Source: Hymenolepis diminuta
Taxonomy: Eukaryota > Platyhelminthes > Cestoda > Cyclophyllidea > Hymenolepididae
Assembly: GCA_900708905.1 (NCBI GenBank)
Contig: CAADRB010000036.1
Location: 1,156,536 to 1,220,535, forward strand
Reading direction: 5' to 3'
DNA: 64,000 bases
Under the pieces are notes generated by a model. That model made no database searches, had not been told where the DNA came from, and worked only from the letters and a program-made list of their open reading frames with translations. Within the stretch, counting starts at the first letter, position 1. Every line of letters starts with the position of its first letter. Below, piece by piece: positions 13,301-24,800 of this stretch. The translations under genes and the position numbers were made by a program.

Positions 13301-16300
13301 AAATACTTACTCAGTCAAGCGCGCTCCCAATTCCACTTTTAGACAAAATTTATAGTATCAAAAGATAGCTACTACCGATTTAAGAAGATTAAATTTTTCG
13401 TACTATTATGTAAAATAGCAACACCACGTACTGAAAAGAAACTGAGTAGGTATTAAAATATTTTTTCAGAGTTTTAGCCTTGTAAAATTAATCAAGCAAA
13501 TAGGTCGAGTTCTGATATTAAACTATATCAGGAAGCCTCTAGATTGCGAGAAGACAAAATTAGCCGAACTGTTGCCCTTCTGGGCTTCGCGAACTCTACC
13601 ATCAAAAAATAGAATAGGGACAGAGAAAGGTAGCAGAAAGACATATATTTATTAGAGAAGAAAATAAAGTGAAAAATAAGACAAACGCATAACCAGTAAA
13701 CAGAAATTCTGACTAGGCAACAGATTGAAGCACAAATCCGTGGTTTCTGAATAAGGAGAAAAATCGATGAAAAGCTTAAATCCCAAGAGAAGAGTCATAC
13801 GAGAACGGTGTAGAGAAAAATCATTTTATTACACCGTACAAATTATGAGAGATTTTGATAATTAGAATTAATTTTGGGAATAAGATTGCACAAATTATTC
13901 TTTTTAATAAATTTTTAATTTGCTATGAAACACCGTTTGGTACTGAAAGAAATACGAGACTAACTGATTTAGCTTGTTGGCCAAATAGATGAGCACTTTT
14001 ATTAGCGCGAAAGCCAGACAGAAATTTAGCCAATTTAACTCTTACGTAAGGCTGCCATTGCTATTATTATTTCCATGGTAATGCGAAGGTAGTACTTAAA
14101 GAATAGTAAATGGAAACGCCAAATGGGAAAATAGACCGGTAATGGATTATTATGTCTTGAGCCCCCTATTAAGTACCTAACAACTGTGAGACGGAGACGT
14201 GTCTTAATTCTAGCGATAAGACTTTATTTATGACAAAGCGCACACCAAGGGTAAGAATCCTGTTGTCGGAATACGAGAGTGAGAGTCATGGGGCCAAGGG
14301 GAAAGTGACTGGAACCTATGCATATACATCACATGAATGATATAGAGAAGGGTAGAAAAGAAGTACATAATGAAGTCAGGATTTTGGAAGCAATTAATAG
14401 TTCACTTTCTCATAAGGAACATAATTCATTTTGTAATATCCAAATATCCGGGAGTTTCATTTTCAAGATTTGTCACCTAAGTTGTTAATTTCATTTTGAA
14501 TGACTGGTCATCCAATTTCACTTCATTTACATCCTTCCTTACATCCATGAGCAGGCAAATGGGACAGTAAAGGGATTTTAAGCAGCATCGGTCAATTGAG
14601 TTTGCTCAATGTGAACTCTTATAGTAAAGTGTTCATTTTTATTCTTTCTGCACTTAGCCATTAAGTTTAACTAAATTGTCATGTTACAGCATCATTTAGA
14701 ACAAGTGCGATATATTTGTTTGGTTATTCTCAAATAATTCCCTGTCGCTAGCACTTAAAATGATGACGTAATTATATATATTTATGTAAAAATTTTCAAG
14801 TTAATTTTTTGTATCCTCTCTTTCCACCATATTGGACGAAAGATCTATGCTTCCTGTTGTGCAATTGCCTTAATAATTCCGTAAATAGAAATTTTATAAG
14901 ATTTTGTGCTTCAATTATCATCTATGGCATAACTTAGTTGAGTAGAACGGGGTTGATTTGATATGCACTTGACGCGAATCTTGAAGAATACTAAACTAAC
15001 AGCTACGCAGCTATGAAAATGTGAGTAGCACCAATAACCGATCTTCTAAATTAAGACATTTCTAGACATACACTCTTTTACATGATTTGGACAATGGTAC
15101 TAAATCTAAGTCCTCTCTCATAATTATCCAGCCCTGTGCAGTTGCTATCCAACGAACCTAGCGCTTTTAAATAAATGGAAACTCCGAAATTTCTCTAAAC
15201 TTTATAACAAGTGAAACTCTAACTTTTTAAGGGTTTATAGGACATTTTATTCTCATTTCTCTTTATTAAATTGAAAGCCATGCATCTTGCTGTTTAGCTG
15301 ATATATATATATTTAACGTATATTTTATTTGAACGTCACCTTCCGTTTTATGAAAAATAATTTTAAAAACGCATTTGTCTCTCCTAAGACTCTCCTAAGA
15401 AGAAGAACTTTCAAACAAATCAAATTGCAATGAGAAACAGAAAATATAGTTTAAACTCCAAACTACATAGGCCTTTTGTTTACACTTTAAATCCAGGCAT
15501 GTTTTCATAAATATGGTGAAAATTATTACTAGCATACACTGTGGTCAGAAAGTTGCTTCTAATAAAGATCTCCAGATACTAAGCTGCTAAAAATGTGTCA
15601 AGTTATCGAGGCAGTGTAAGGTTTGACAACCATTTATTCAAGAGTAGGGATTTTGCGTTATAATGAAGTATGTAATTCGATCGATTATAGGTCATTGATG
15701 AATTTTCAGCATAACTCAATACTGTCGGTTTTAAATAGGATCCCGAGCGGCTTAAGAAACTGGGGCGAATTTCTTTTTGTAATTTAAACTAAAACTCCAT
15801 GTTAAGTGTATTCTTCTCTTATTATTTTTTTAAAAAACCATTGCTAAAAGAGGGAGCTGCATCTCGGTCCCCTTACTTAGCACGACTGCTGTCGATATCT
15901 TATTATCCCAACTTCTTTCATTAATTTGTAGCCCTAATATTCGTGATAGACAGCGGAGACCACGACAGAATTTATGAGGCGCGGGACGCCATCCATGAAA
16001 TTCTGCGAAGTGCCGAGCTACGTGATACTCGAATCCTCGTCCTAGCTAACAAACAGGTAAGTAATACGTTCTCCCAATTGTGCACACCCTCAGTCAAATT
16101 CAGACATGAGATTTTATGGCTGAACGCGCATAACAGACAAGGCTTTTAGTGTCTTTTCACTTATAGGTTTGTATCAATCGCTAACTCTCTCTCCCAGCTG
16201 TCTAGTACTTTATGTCACCCAAAAAAATCAGTGCATGAATTTCTCATACTCACTTAGATTTTATTGCACCGTACCCTGTCATTAAAGATAAATATGTTAA

Positions 16301-19300
16301 TAACTTATATTACTCCCGTTGTGATCTGATCCGTTTATGTTTAGCATTTTTAACTCATTACTCAAGTATAAAGTCATTTCGCTGCAACCATATTTACATT
16401 GCCGTAGCACAAACTGAATTAGACCAAAATAGTGGGAAATTGCTAAGGTACCTTAGAGCCTAAGATATTGTCCACCAGCTTATTACGATCTTCACTATAT
16501 AACAAGATGGAGAGAAGGCAAGATAGTGCTGAACGGAATTCATTGAGAAGGACCGAAAATCACAAGATGGAGAGAGGTGCAGAAGGTTGACGTATTTTGG
16601 AGTGGATGCTTTTAAAGAAAAGATAAAGGGTCTATGGTTCTTTTGTGAGGAGGTTAATTATCATAGAAAAGCTTTAGGACAAGCTCTAAAAATAGTTCAA
16701 GTGTCACTTATTATCTTTCCGACAGCTTCTCGAATAGATATGAATGTATATCTTCTCTTAAATTTAAAACAAAGAGTGTCTTCCGAGAATCCCCTTTGTT
16801 TATGAGTCATGTTAAAATTTTGTGAAATGGCCTCTCTGCACTTACACGCAAAGAAGACATATTCGGTTTCTCTCTTGACATCCAACTATAGAAAGATAGG
16901 AGCTGAGAATCTATCGGAATGTGACGATTTAGTGCTTACCCATCCCAGCCATTACAATTAGCACTATAATACTGTAAACATCTTAATTACCATTAGGAGA
17001 CATTAATCTTGTGCCTCCTGGTGGTGATCTTGAAAATGCTCAAGAATCATTTTCCTCTTCCTGTTCTTGCTTTACTGCTACATTTACTTATTTTTTCTCT
17101 TCTGCTGGCATCCAAAGGAAGGGAAAAAAGAAAATGTTATCTTAAAGTTGATCCAGGGATAACTAGTGCTTCAGTATCTCGGGTCACTTCAGATTCATGC
17201 TAGTGTTTGTAACTCGAATTCTTTGGCGGATCTTTCACAACAGTTCTCAGTTCTCCCATATACTCTCGCATCTAATACTTTTCTCCACTGTTTGATGTAG
17301 AGATGCTTGAAAGATTTAACCACCCCGCAAAGCAAAACTTCATATTTCCTTATTTAACATTAAACAATTTTTCAATTTGGTTAGACTTTTCTGACTTTCC
17401 ATGTGCTTTGGAATGAAAAAGATGCTGAGAGATGAAAATTTCAACTATTTTTGCTTAATCTGCGAAGATCTGGGAAAAATTATTGAGAAGGATTGAAAAA
17501 AGCCTAGAGGAATGAAGATACTGCAGAGATTCGATTGAAAATGATCGTTAATTCAATTAACGATTGATTTCGATCAGCTATGGCTTCATGACGCCTGACA
17601 ATTGGCGCCTCCTACTGCTAATTTGGATGTCCATAGTAATAAGCTGCTGTGAAACCAGAGGTCGTTAAAACTCAATCTCATAGCACCTGATTTGTCAGTC
17701 CCAATCATCACAAATTCAGAAGAGTGGATCGGCAAGTGATTATGTCTCATTCATGATAGTACAGAAAGGGACAGTGTGTGATATCTATTTCACGTAGATT
17801 CCCACGCAGCTCGTAAGTTCAAGAGACAGCCAAACATATATTAGAAGATCCGTTGAACTTATCATTCTTCTATCGAAGCAGTTGAATCTGCCGCCAGATA
17901 GTTGAAAATACAGCTTTGTATTTTGCATTTTTATTTTTTACTGAGAAATTTTAAATATACCCATACTTAAATGTGTACGGCGGCATATTTCATCAGTCAT
18001 CCAATTTCTCATTTTTATTTCGCGGTTTTATTAATATTGCTTAACATTACATTTAACAATGAAGCGGGATTCTTTTTACTTTATATTTTATCTTTGCTGA
18101 AATTAATTTATGTTACTGCTGTATACTCATTGATATATATTAGCACTAATGAATTTTAAAAGTACGTTTCAGTTTGTTTTTTGAAAGGTACACTTAGATT
18201 TAATAATTTCAGAGGGCCTGAAGGAGAATCTCTATGCTCTCCCAAATTACTCGTTATTTGTGTTTTCTATGCAAATACTTCCTTTTTTCCCCCACAAAGC
18301 CGCAGTGATATCTCCATGTCCTTGTGACTCAATCCCTATCTGTCATATCTAGACAAGTTTATCGATTCTTCTTTTTTTCTATCATTGTCTCGTTTCATTT
18401 GAAGTACATTTGTACTCATATCTCGCGCGTTCTTTTCCCAAGTGACTCATATAAGTTGCCTTTGTGTTTTCACTCACACACCCTTGTCACTCACCGACTC
18501 CTACGCTGCCCTCTCCATCTCTTATCCGCTCGACTCCTCATTGTGGTTTGTCAAAACATTTTGACCTAGTCAGCTCCTGGCGTTCTGGTCTGTAACTGTT
18601 GCTGCTGTTGTTGGTTGTTAGCTGCTAGCTGTTACTCTTTACTTTAATCCAAACAGGTCCTTCACTTGGAATGCAGAGATTTCCTATTTGACAATCCTGG
18701 ATCTTTGACTTAGTAGTTTTAAGGCTGATCGATTCATAAAATATAGATAACCTGTGTATTTTCAATCTATAAGCATCCAATTCTTTTGCCTACATTATTT
18801 TCTCCACCTCGTCTGAGGCATAGTAATAGAATTTTGGCCCATCAATATCCACAGATCTTCTCACAACATTTACTTAAACAGTAAACTTAAATAAAAGCGA
18901 GATAGCTGTAGGATATAGTGGCTGGCAATGCCATCACCCTTCTAGCGTATTGCCATCACCATAAAATGAGAAGCAAGATAGACGGGTTTACGATGAGCAA
19001 TGTTCGTTAGGAAAAATCAAAATTAATTGAGTTAAGTAAGTTGGTGGGATGGATGCCTAGCTCCTAAACAAAGCGTAATTCTTGGGTGAAAATTAAGATT
19101 CAGGGAAGTATGTAAGAACATGACTGGCAAATAGGGTCGATCCTGCTGAGAGAAGGCTGATGGAGGACAAACATATATTTTGAAGGGATTCCATGAAAGT
19201 CAAGATTTGCAGTATCACAAGTCACTCCAAGTTCACGCTCGATCCAACGTAAAAATCCTAGGTGAATTATTCGCCCTAAATCAGTCCTAAATTTTTCATG

Positions 19301-20419
19301 TTTTTTCCCTTCTATGAGAAATATAATATTAAAGACGAACTCAGGAAATTCCAGATTACTGAGGTATGCAAACGTCCAGACTTCAAATCATTTGTCATCC
19401 AATTCCTTACATTTAATTCAATTTTTATAAGTTTTCTTAAGGTTACTGCTTAATATTGCAACTCCGGCATATTTAAGAGTACGTCAAATATAAATTATTA
19501 CTTCTTTCGAGTTCCCCACTAATTAATCTAATTAAACTTATTTTGTAATTAAATAATTTCCTTTAATTTAATTCACAATATTTTTGTACACTAATTGGAG
19601 TTTATTTAATCAAACGTATTAGCAGCAGTGAGTTTAAAATTGCTCAAATGGAAAATCTTGAAGACATCGGTTCAGTTACTAAGACAAGAAATTATCATGA
19701 TCGTCTGAAAATTCAAGTCAAGTGTGAATTAAATGAGCCGACCACATTGTGATTACGTAAATGAACTTATACGGATAAAATGTCATCTTCGATATCAATC
19801 AATGGGTATCTCCAGTCTTATATGATCCCGTTGGAATAGTATTAGTCACCGCTTTGGTCTGAATTGAATGAGGATTTGCTGAAATGTATAATATTTCAGC
19901 ACCAATTGCTGCGACACAAAATTAAGTGTAGGACACTTATATCCTCCTACATTTAAAACAAGATGCACGAAACCAAAAGAAAAATGCTTCTCAATTTAAG
20001 ATAGCAAAATTGTTAAAAATGTGAATATTTCGAACTTTTCATTTACCCACCCATATACTTTCAGTCATTTCCTGCCTATTATGGTGAATTTTATGGATTA
20101 AAGCAGGTTAAAACTCGTTTACTTTACTTATTTTATGAAAATTAATGGAAAGATTTCTCTTACTTTTATCTTCGAATTTGACAGATATGATTTTTTGTAG
20201 GATCTTATTTATGCTATGCCAATGACCCAAATCATGGAGATACTGGACATGGAGGCGCTGACCGATCATATCTGGCATCTGCAACCAACTTGTGCACTAA
20301 CCGGGGCTGGATTGAATGAAGGAATTGAGTGGCTCTATAATGAACTCATGTCGCACAAAGAGAAATCCCGAATGAAATCTTCTGTGCGCTCAAGAGATTG
20401 GTGTCCTCTGAGCTGTTGA
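7351..20419 (+). CDS. ARF-family small GTPase with altered GTP-site residues (3 exons, 198 aa)
   Basis: Exons 7351-7603, 15932-16056 and 20201-20419 join in phase (GT..AG introns of 8.3 and 4.1 kb) to give 198 aa, against about 180 for ARFs. ARF proteins are membrane-trafficking GTPases. Gly2 fits N-myristoylation, and Cys4-6 could be acylated. ARF signatures seen are GLDNGG (24-29), WDIGG (64-68), LWRHFY, LIFVIDS, NKQD (124-127) and TCALTG (156-161). Several essential positions are changed: the P-loop Thr after Lys30 is Lys31, the switch I Thr is Ala46, and the switch II Gln is Phe69 (equivalents of ARF1 T31, T48 and Q71). Two residues are missing between the P-loop and switch I. A basic tail of about 20 aa ends in Cys. 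A 3' splice acceptor lies 8 nt before the ATG, so a 5'UTR intron or spliced-leader addition is likely. Intact frame and splice sites argue for a functional, perhaps GTPase-dead, protein; closest ARF/ARL subclass uncertain. Confidence 0.86.
7570..8180 (+). repeat. Tandem duplication, left copy (exon 1 end plus intron)
   Basis: This segment starts in the last ~35 nt of GTPase exon 1 and runs into intron 1. It aligns in order with 8315-8900. Shared landmarks are TGGAGACAT, GTATTTTAAGAAA, a 15-nt ATTTCGGTCCTGAAA block, TCGAAT/TCGATTT..TTTTGTCAT-like blocks, AAATAT(G/A)GATTT and GAGTTG(T/A)CAG(C/T)CC. Many substitutions and indels separate the copies. Confidence 0.7.
8290..8355 (+). pseudogene. 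Relic of duplicated GTPase exon 1 end
   Basis: CTTGTGGAGACAT..TTTATCG..ACTGAAG matches the live exon's CTCTGGAGACATTTTTATCG..ACTGAAG, which encodes [10 protein letters not shown]. In the relic the same frame reads LWRHIL and then breaks, and the donor GAAG|GTAGGCG has become GAAGTTAGGTG. It is therefore unlikely to be spliced. Confidence 0.6.
8315..8900 (+). repeat. Tandem duplication, right copy
   Basis: Diverged second copy of 7570-8180, displaced by about 740 bp. It begins with the relic of the coding exon end described at 8290-8355 and continues through the same intron blocks, including ATTTCGGTCCTGAAA. No other function is visible. Confidence 0.7.
11615..11760 (+). repeat. Dispersed repeat family A, fragment
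   Basis: Contains AAGTTCATTTCCACGATATTCA, closely matching GAGTTCATTTCCGCGATATTCA at about 50178 and TATTCCACGATATTCAGTG at about 53653. A following GCACCCATGA../GCCATGAGA.. block is shared with the 50.2-kb copy. Confidence 0.5.
16057..20200 (+). other. Intron 2 of the ARF-like gene
   Basis: 4.1-kb intron with donor CAG|GTAAGT and acceptor TTTTTTGTAG|G. It contains a perfect short palindrome at 17544-17564 (ATCGTTAATT-C-AATTAACGAT). A C/T-rich stretch at about 18300-18560 also lies here, followed by a TGTTGCTGCTGTTGTTGG-like run near 18597. No coding exon is recognised inside. Confidence 0.65.
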
Positions 20420-20532
20420 CAACTCAGTAACGGCACCAATTAGCTCCCGCTTCCTGCTCTTCCTGCAATTATTTATTATGCAATTTAAACTCCTTCTCTT
20501 CGGACTGATTTCTTGGTTATTTTAGCTATATA

Positions 20533-20538
20533 AATAAA
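20533..20538 (+). terminator. Poly(A) signal of the ARF-like gene
   Basis: AATAAA 114 nt after the GTPase stop codon, in an AT-rich 3' flank and correctly oriented. Confidence 0.6.
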
Positions 20539-20539
20539 C

Positions 20540-21823
20540 TTCTCCTTTTGTAAGAAATTTGGCTTATTTTTCCGGATTTGTAAAAACGCAAAAGGAGTCT
20601 TGGAAGTAGGAAGCATAAGTTGAAATGCATTTTTAACAGTTCAAACTCATTAAAAGCAAGTATTGTTAATACTTAACTAAAGCAGAAAGTAAATATCCCG
20701 AAGGCACTCGTCTTCTACCACCAATTTTCAATGAAAATTAGCAAGCGTGTTTAGTCCTCCACATCGCTTGACGAGCATGGAGCTCATGAACACTGATTTT
20801 ATGATTTATAAAGCACTTACTGTCTAATTCTCTTAGGAATTATACAAAAATCTTAAAAAGTTATGCTGCGCTGTATCTCGCAAACAAAAAGCAAGGTCAC
20901 TCAGATCTCTCTCCCTCTCCCTCTCTCCCTCACTTAAAACAAAATCCAGCGAGTAAACTTAAATGGATGGGTTTGAGGTTCTTATACTAGTCATCTAAAT
21001 AATGTATATAATTCAGATATGCTAGCAACGTCTAATCATTTCCAAATCATAGTACATTTGAGGTGTCTTTAAAAGCGCACCGGTTCTTTCTCACTTACTG
21101 TCTCGGCTGCCGTGAATCGCTTGTCCTGTTGTTTTTTATCAAGTATGAACTGTTTATACACGGAATGAACAATTTAATACGCATGGTTAAATAGAAGTAT
21201 TGTATTGACGAAACCAAGAATAAAATAACAGTAATCGAAATATTATTAGATATTTTCCTTTCAGTCCGTAGTCTGCCCACCTCTACTCACTCTTTGATCT
21301 CCCTGTTCTCACATTTTAGCTAGTTTGAGCAAGTGCCCACCCCTATTTAACTCCCATCGTTCATACTTTCTGGGTTGTGCAGATACATACATATATATAT
21401 ATATACATACATATATATAGAATAATGGAATTAATAGGACAGGAATACTGTGGGAGGCAGTGAATGAAAAATTAAGCGGTGGTAGTAGTGGTGATGGAAT
21501 TGGTATTTGTGAATTAATAATAACTATATTAAATGAGCGTATTTACATTGTGGAAAAGGGAGGAGACAGATTCCAGATAGTGGGACCGTACGTTGAAAGA
21601 GTTATAGGAGTATTATCAATAGAGAGACACATGAACGAAAAGGGAAGGGAGGAGAGGGGAAGGAAACGTTTAATTTCCGGCAACCAACACACAGACATAT
21701 CAAGAGAATAGAGGGGACAAGGAAGATGTCCACTGATCTATAATTAAGGAAAACGAACAATAGATGCACGTGTAGGAAAAAGGAGGAAGAGAAGAAAAAG
21801 GAGAAGGAAAAGAATAAGGGGAA
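20540..21823. other. Intergenic, simple-sequence rich
   Basis: No gene is seen between the GTPase 3' end and the zinc-finger gene's stop codon. The stretch contains a C/T-rich run (about 20908-20935), a (TA)n/(CATA)n microsatellite (21383-21420) and a long purine-rich stretch (about 21600-21815) that would lie in the 3'UTR of the minus-strand gene. Confidence 0.6.
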
Positions 21824-24800
21824 TCATTCATCGGCAGGTTTAATCATGGTCAGAGTCACATTTCCAGAAGTAGTTGATGTTGGGGCGACAGCATTCGCGG
21901 AACCACCACCTGAAGGTGTAGGAGGCTGCTGTTGGTTGCTTTGAGTTGTAGCAGGGGAACCTGAAGTTGTAGTCGTAATCTGGTTTACGGGGGTGGTTGT
22001 CGAGGTTGTCGTAGCAATCACATTGACAACTGAAGTAGATACTCCACTTACTGCTGCTGTCATTGATGCAGCCGAAGATGTCGGAGGACATTCCTCCCGC
22101 ACTGCATTCAGACACTCCCAAGAAATATCCGCAGTTGGGGCTCGACTACGCATCCAAGTTACATACTCATCAACCTTATCCTCATCTAACGCATCACGAG
22201 CACGATCTAGAAAACAAACCGTACTTATAAGTTATCAGTAGTTAATCCTAATTATGTAGATTTATCCTTCCGTCGCACTCACCTCTGTGAACCGCATTTA
22301 AGTGGCGATAGAAATCCCATCTACGCACGAATCCTTTGCGGCAAATACGACAGGTGTATGGCCTCACATCTACAATATCAAACAAATGCGCGAAATTAGA
22401 GGGGCGAAAAACCGCAAGCGCTCAATTTCGAGAGTGTTAGTGGGGTGATTGCACTCAGCGCAATTGGGGCACCAAGCAGCACGTGATAAACAAAGGATGG
22501 CAAAAATTTTTGTGTGAGAGCTGTGCATGTGCTCTCACGCGCGCAACAATTATTTTTCCAAATATACTCACCAGAGTGAACCTGAATTATATGCGCCTGT
22601 AAACTCTGATTTCTTGGGTACACCTTATCGCATTGATCACAAGCGTACTGCTTCCTTTGCTTTTGCGCTAAAAGAGAACAAAAAGCGTTTAGCGTTCGTT
22701 CTTTACACAATAATATACCTAGACCTAGTTTACGAACCTGGATTGCAAAAGGTTCTTCTCAAATTCTACTTTTTCAAAGCCAAATTTGCAAAAATTTTTA
22801 AGTACTTGATTATCTCTATTGATAAAGGACTAACCTTCGCAAACTCCAACTCTAACTCCGTTTCTTCAAAGTACGATTCGTATCCTAGTTAAGTACTTAA
22901 TTGTCCATAAAGTATACGTTCTAATTAGATGTGTGGTTTAACTCGATTTCGATTGGGGACTAATTTATCGTATGATTAGCGCGCGTAATTGATTTGATTG
23001 AATAAGCGGAATGATTAAATTTCTTTTCTCTCGGGCAGTGCGCAAAATTCTCAGTTTACGCGAAAGCGCGTCAGGAGCGCGCAGCATGCGAAAGTGTATG
23101 CGTGCGTCACTTAATTATGATTGGTGCACGCAGGAATGAACATCTGCCAGGCAAATAAGAAGCACACGATATTATCGACTTGCGCGCACGAAGCTTATGG
23201 CCTCTAAGGACGCACGTACGCACGTGCAAGCGCTTGTGTGCTTGGCGTGGCCTTAACACATAGCTGCGCACACAACGCTAAGGCGTATTTTTGTGTGTGC
23301 GTAAGGACACTAATGCCTGCTTTAGGCCAAAATAGTTAGTTGACGTGAGCGCTTTCACAACGCGCAAATACACACAGCGTCCAGCTTAACAGCAGCGGTT
23401 CTCTCTCCTATCTTTAGGAGTAGGAGATTTCAACGCGCACCAAGAACGCTCTGTAAGTGAGTGTTCCTTATAGATAACGCTCACCACTTACTCAAGATGA
23501 TAAAACACAACTAGAGACCGAACACACAGCGTCTAGCACGCGACTAGTAGTGGGTTAGAGAGATCGATAGGGAGGCACAAAACACACGCATATGCCAAGG
23601 AAGTACGTGCGTGCGATTAAGTTGTGTATTGACGTATTTTCGTGTGCTAGCTAAGCGCTGCGCAAGTAAAGCCTAACGCGCGTTAACTCCAAAAGGGTAA
23701 TGCAGTGGGGTGTATAACAAGTAGTATAAATCCACATATATTGTGAGCTCCCCACTGCCGTTAATTACGAAAAGTTGCCCATGACGTGATCAAAACTAGA
23801 AGGCAGTCGGAGAGAGATTAGATCAAGGAAAAGTATCCAAACGTGTTGTGTACAAGTCAAAAGTTCGGTGACCATTGGTGCACACCAGGTGAGCAGGATG
23901 GTTAAATCTGGTTAACAAAGGGAGTGGCAGATCTCAAGAGAGTCAATGATACTAGCACATTAACCAAAAAGATCTCATAATAGGTAACTCGAAACTATTG
24001 GCATGATCTCTAAAAACTAACCCTTTCTGAAATTGGTTAAAGATTATTCAAATCCAGATATATGCTTTCAACTATCACCAAAGTAATTTGAACGGTTTTG
24101 TGAAATTCGTGGTTACTAGAATATAATATAATGTAAACCCTTTCTTTAAAAAACAGGCACAATCATCTTATTGTAGCTCCAAACGAACAAAATTATATCA
24201 AATACTTCAAGCCGTAATTAAAGACACAGATGCATAAATCACCATTAAAGTTACGTAGAAACAGATTTACTTTCAAAATGGAAATCCTCAAATTACACTA
24301 CCAGTAAATGTAGTTTTGAATTCGCATCTTCAATGCGATCCTTTTAATTATATGGATCTTAAACAATCAATTGATAGTATAGCGGAAATGCCAAAGATCG
24401 CGGGTACGAAAAACATCAGTGAAAAAATGAGTAAAACTTCAGGTGGTAGAATATAGCTTTCTCGCAAGAGCAGCACAGAGCAAATTACCTCCATCAAAGT
24501 TAGGCTTTGTGAACACTTCTCCTAATGGGCTAAGGAAGTCTTTTATTCTTCTATTTCATCTTAGAATGGGTAAAGGAAAAAGAAATCTAGCATCCTTGTA
24601 AAACGAAATGTTGTTAGCTTCCACAATGTCTTCCTCGATGTGACTGGTATATCATGACCGAAATACCCAGAGTGTAAAACCCTGTCTCAAGGAAATTTTC
24701 TTAAGGCCAATGAAATGCAGCGTTGTCAATTGTGAGGATTTTAACATCAAAGTAATGATTTTGTACTATCGAAGAGATCGTTGTTCTGTAAACGTAACGA

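Larger units (their letters stand above)
7604..15931 (+). other. Intron 1 of the ARF-like gene
   Basis: 8.3-kb intron, donor G|GTAGGC and acceptor TTTGTAG|C. It contains an old tandem duplication (about 7570-8180 and 8315-8900), a family A repeat fragment near 11615-11760, and otherwise AT-rich sequence. Several ORFs of 60-125 codons at 8.4-11 kb have no recognisable domains. Confidence 0.7.

Noticed and set aside
17009..17203. 64-codon ORF with a hydrophobic start resembling a signal peptide
   Set aside because: Lies in GTPase intron 2, in T/C-rich DNA that gives Leu/Phe by composition; no splice partner or homologue recognised.
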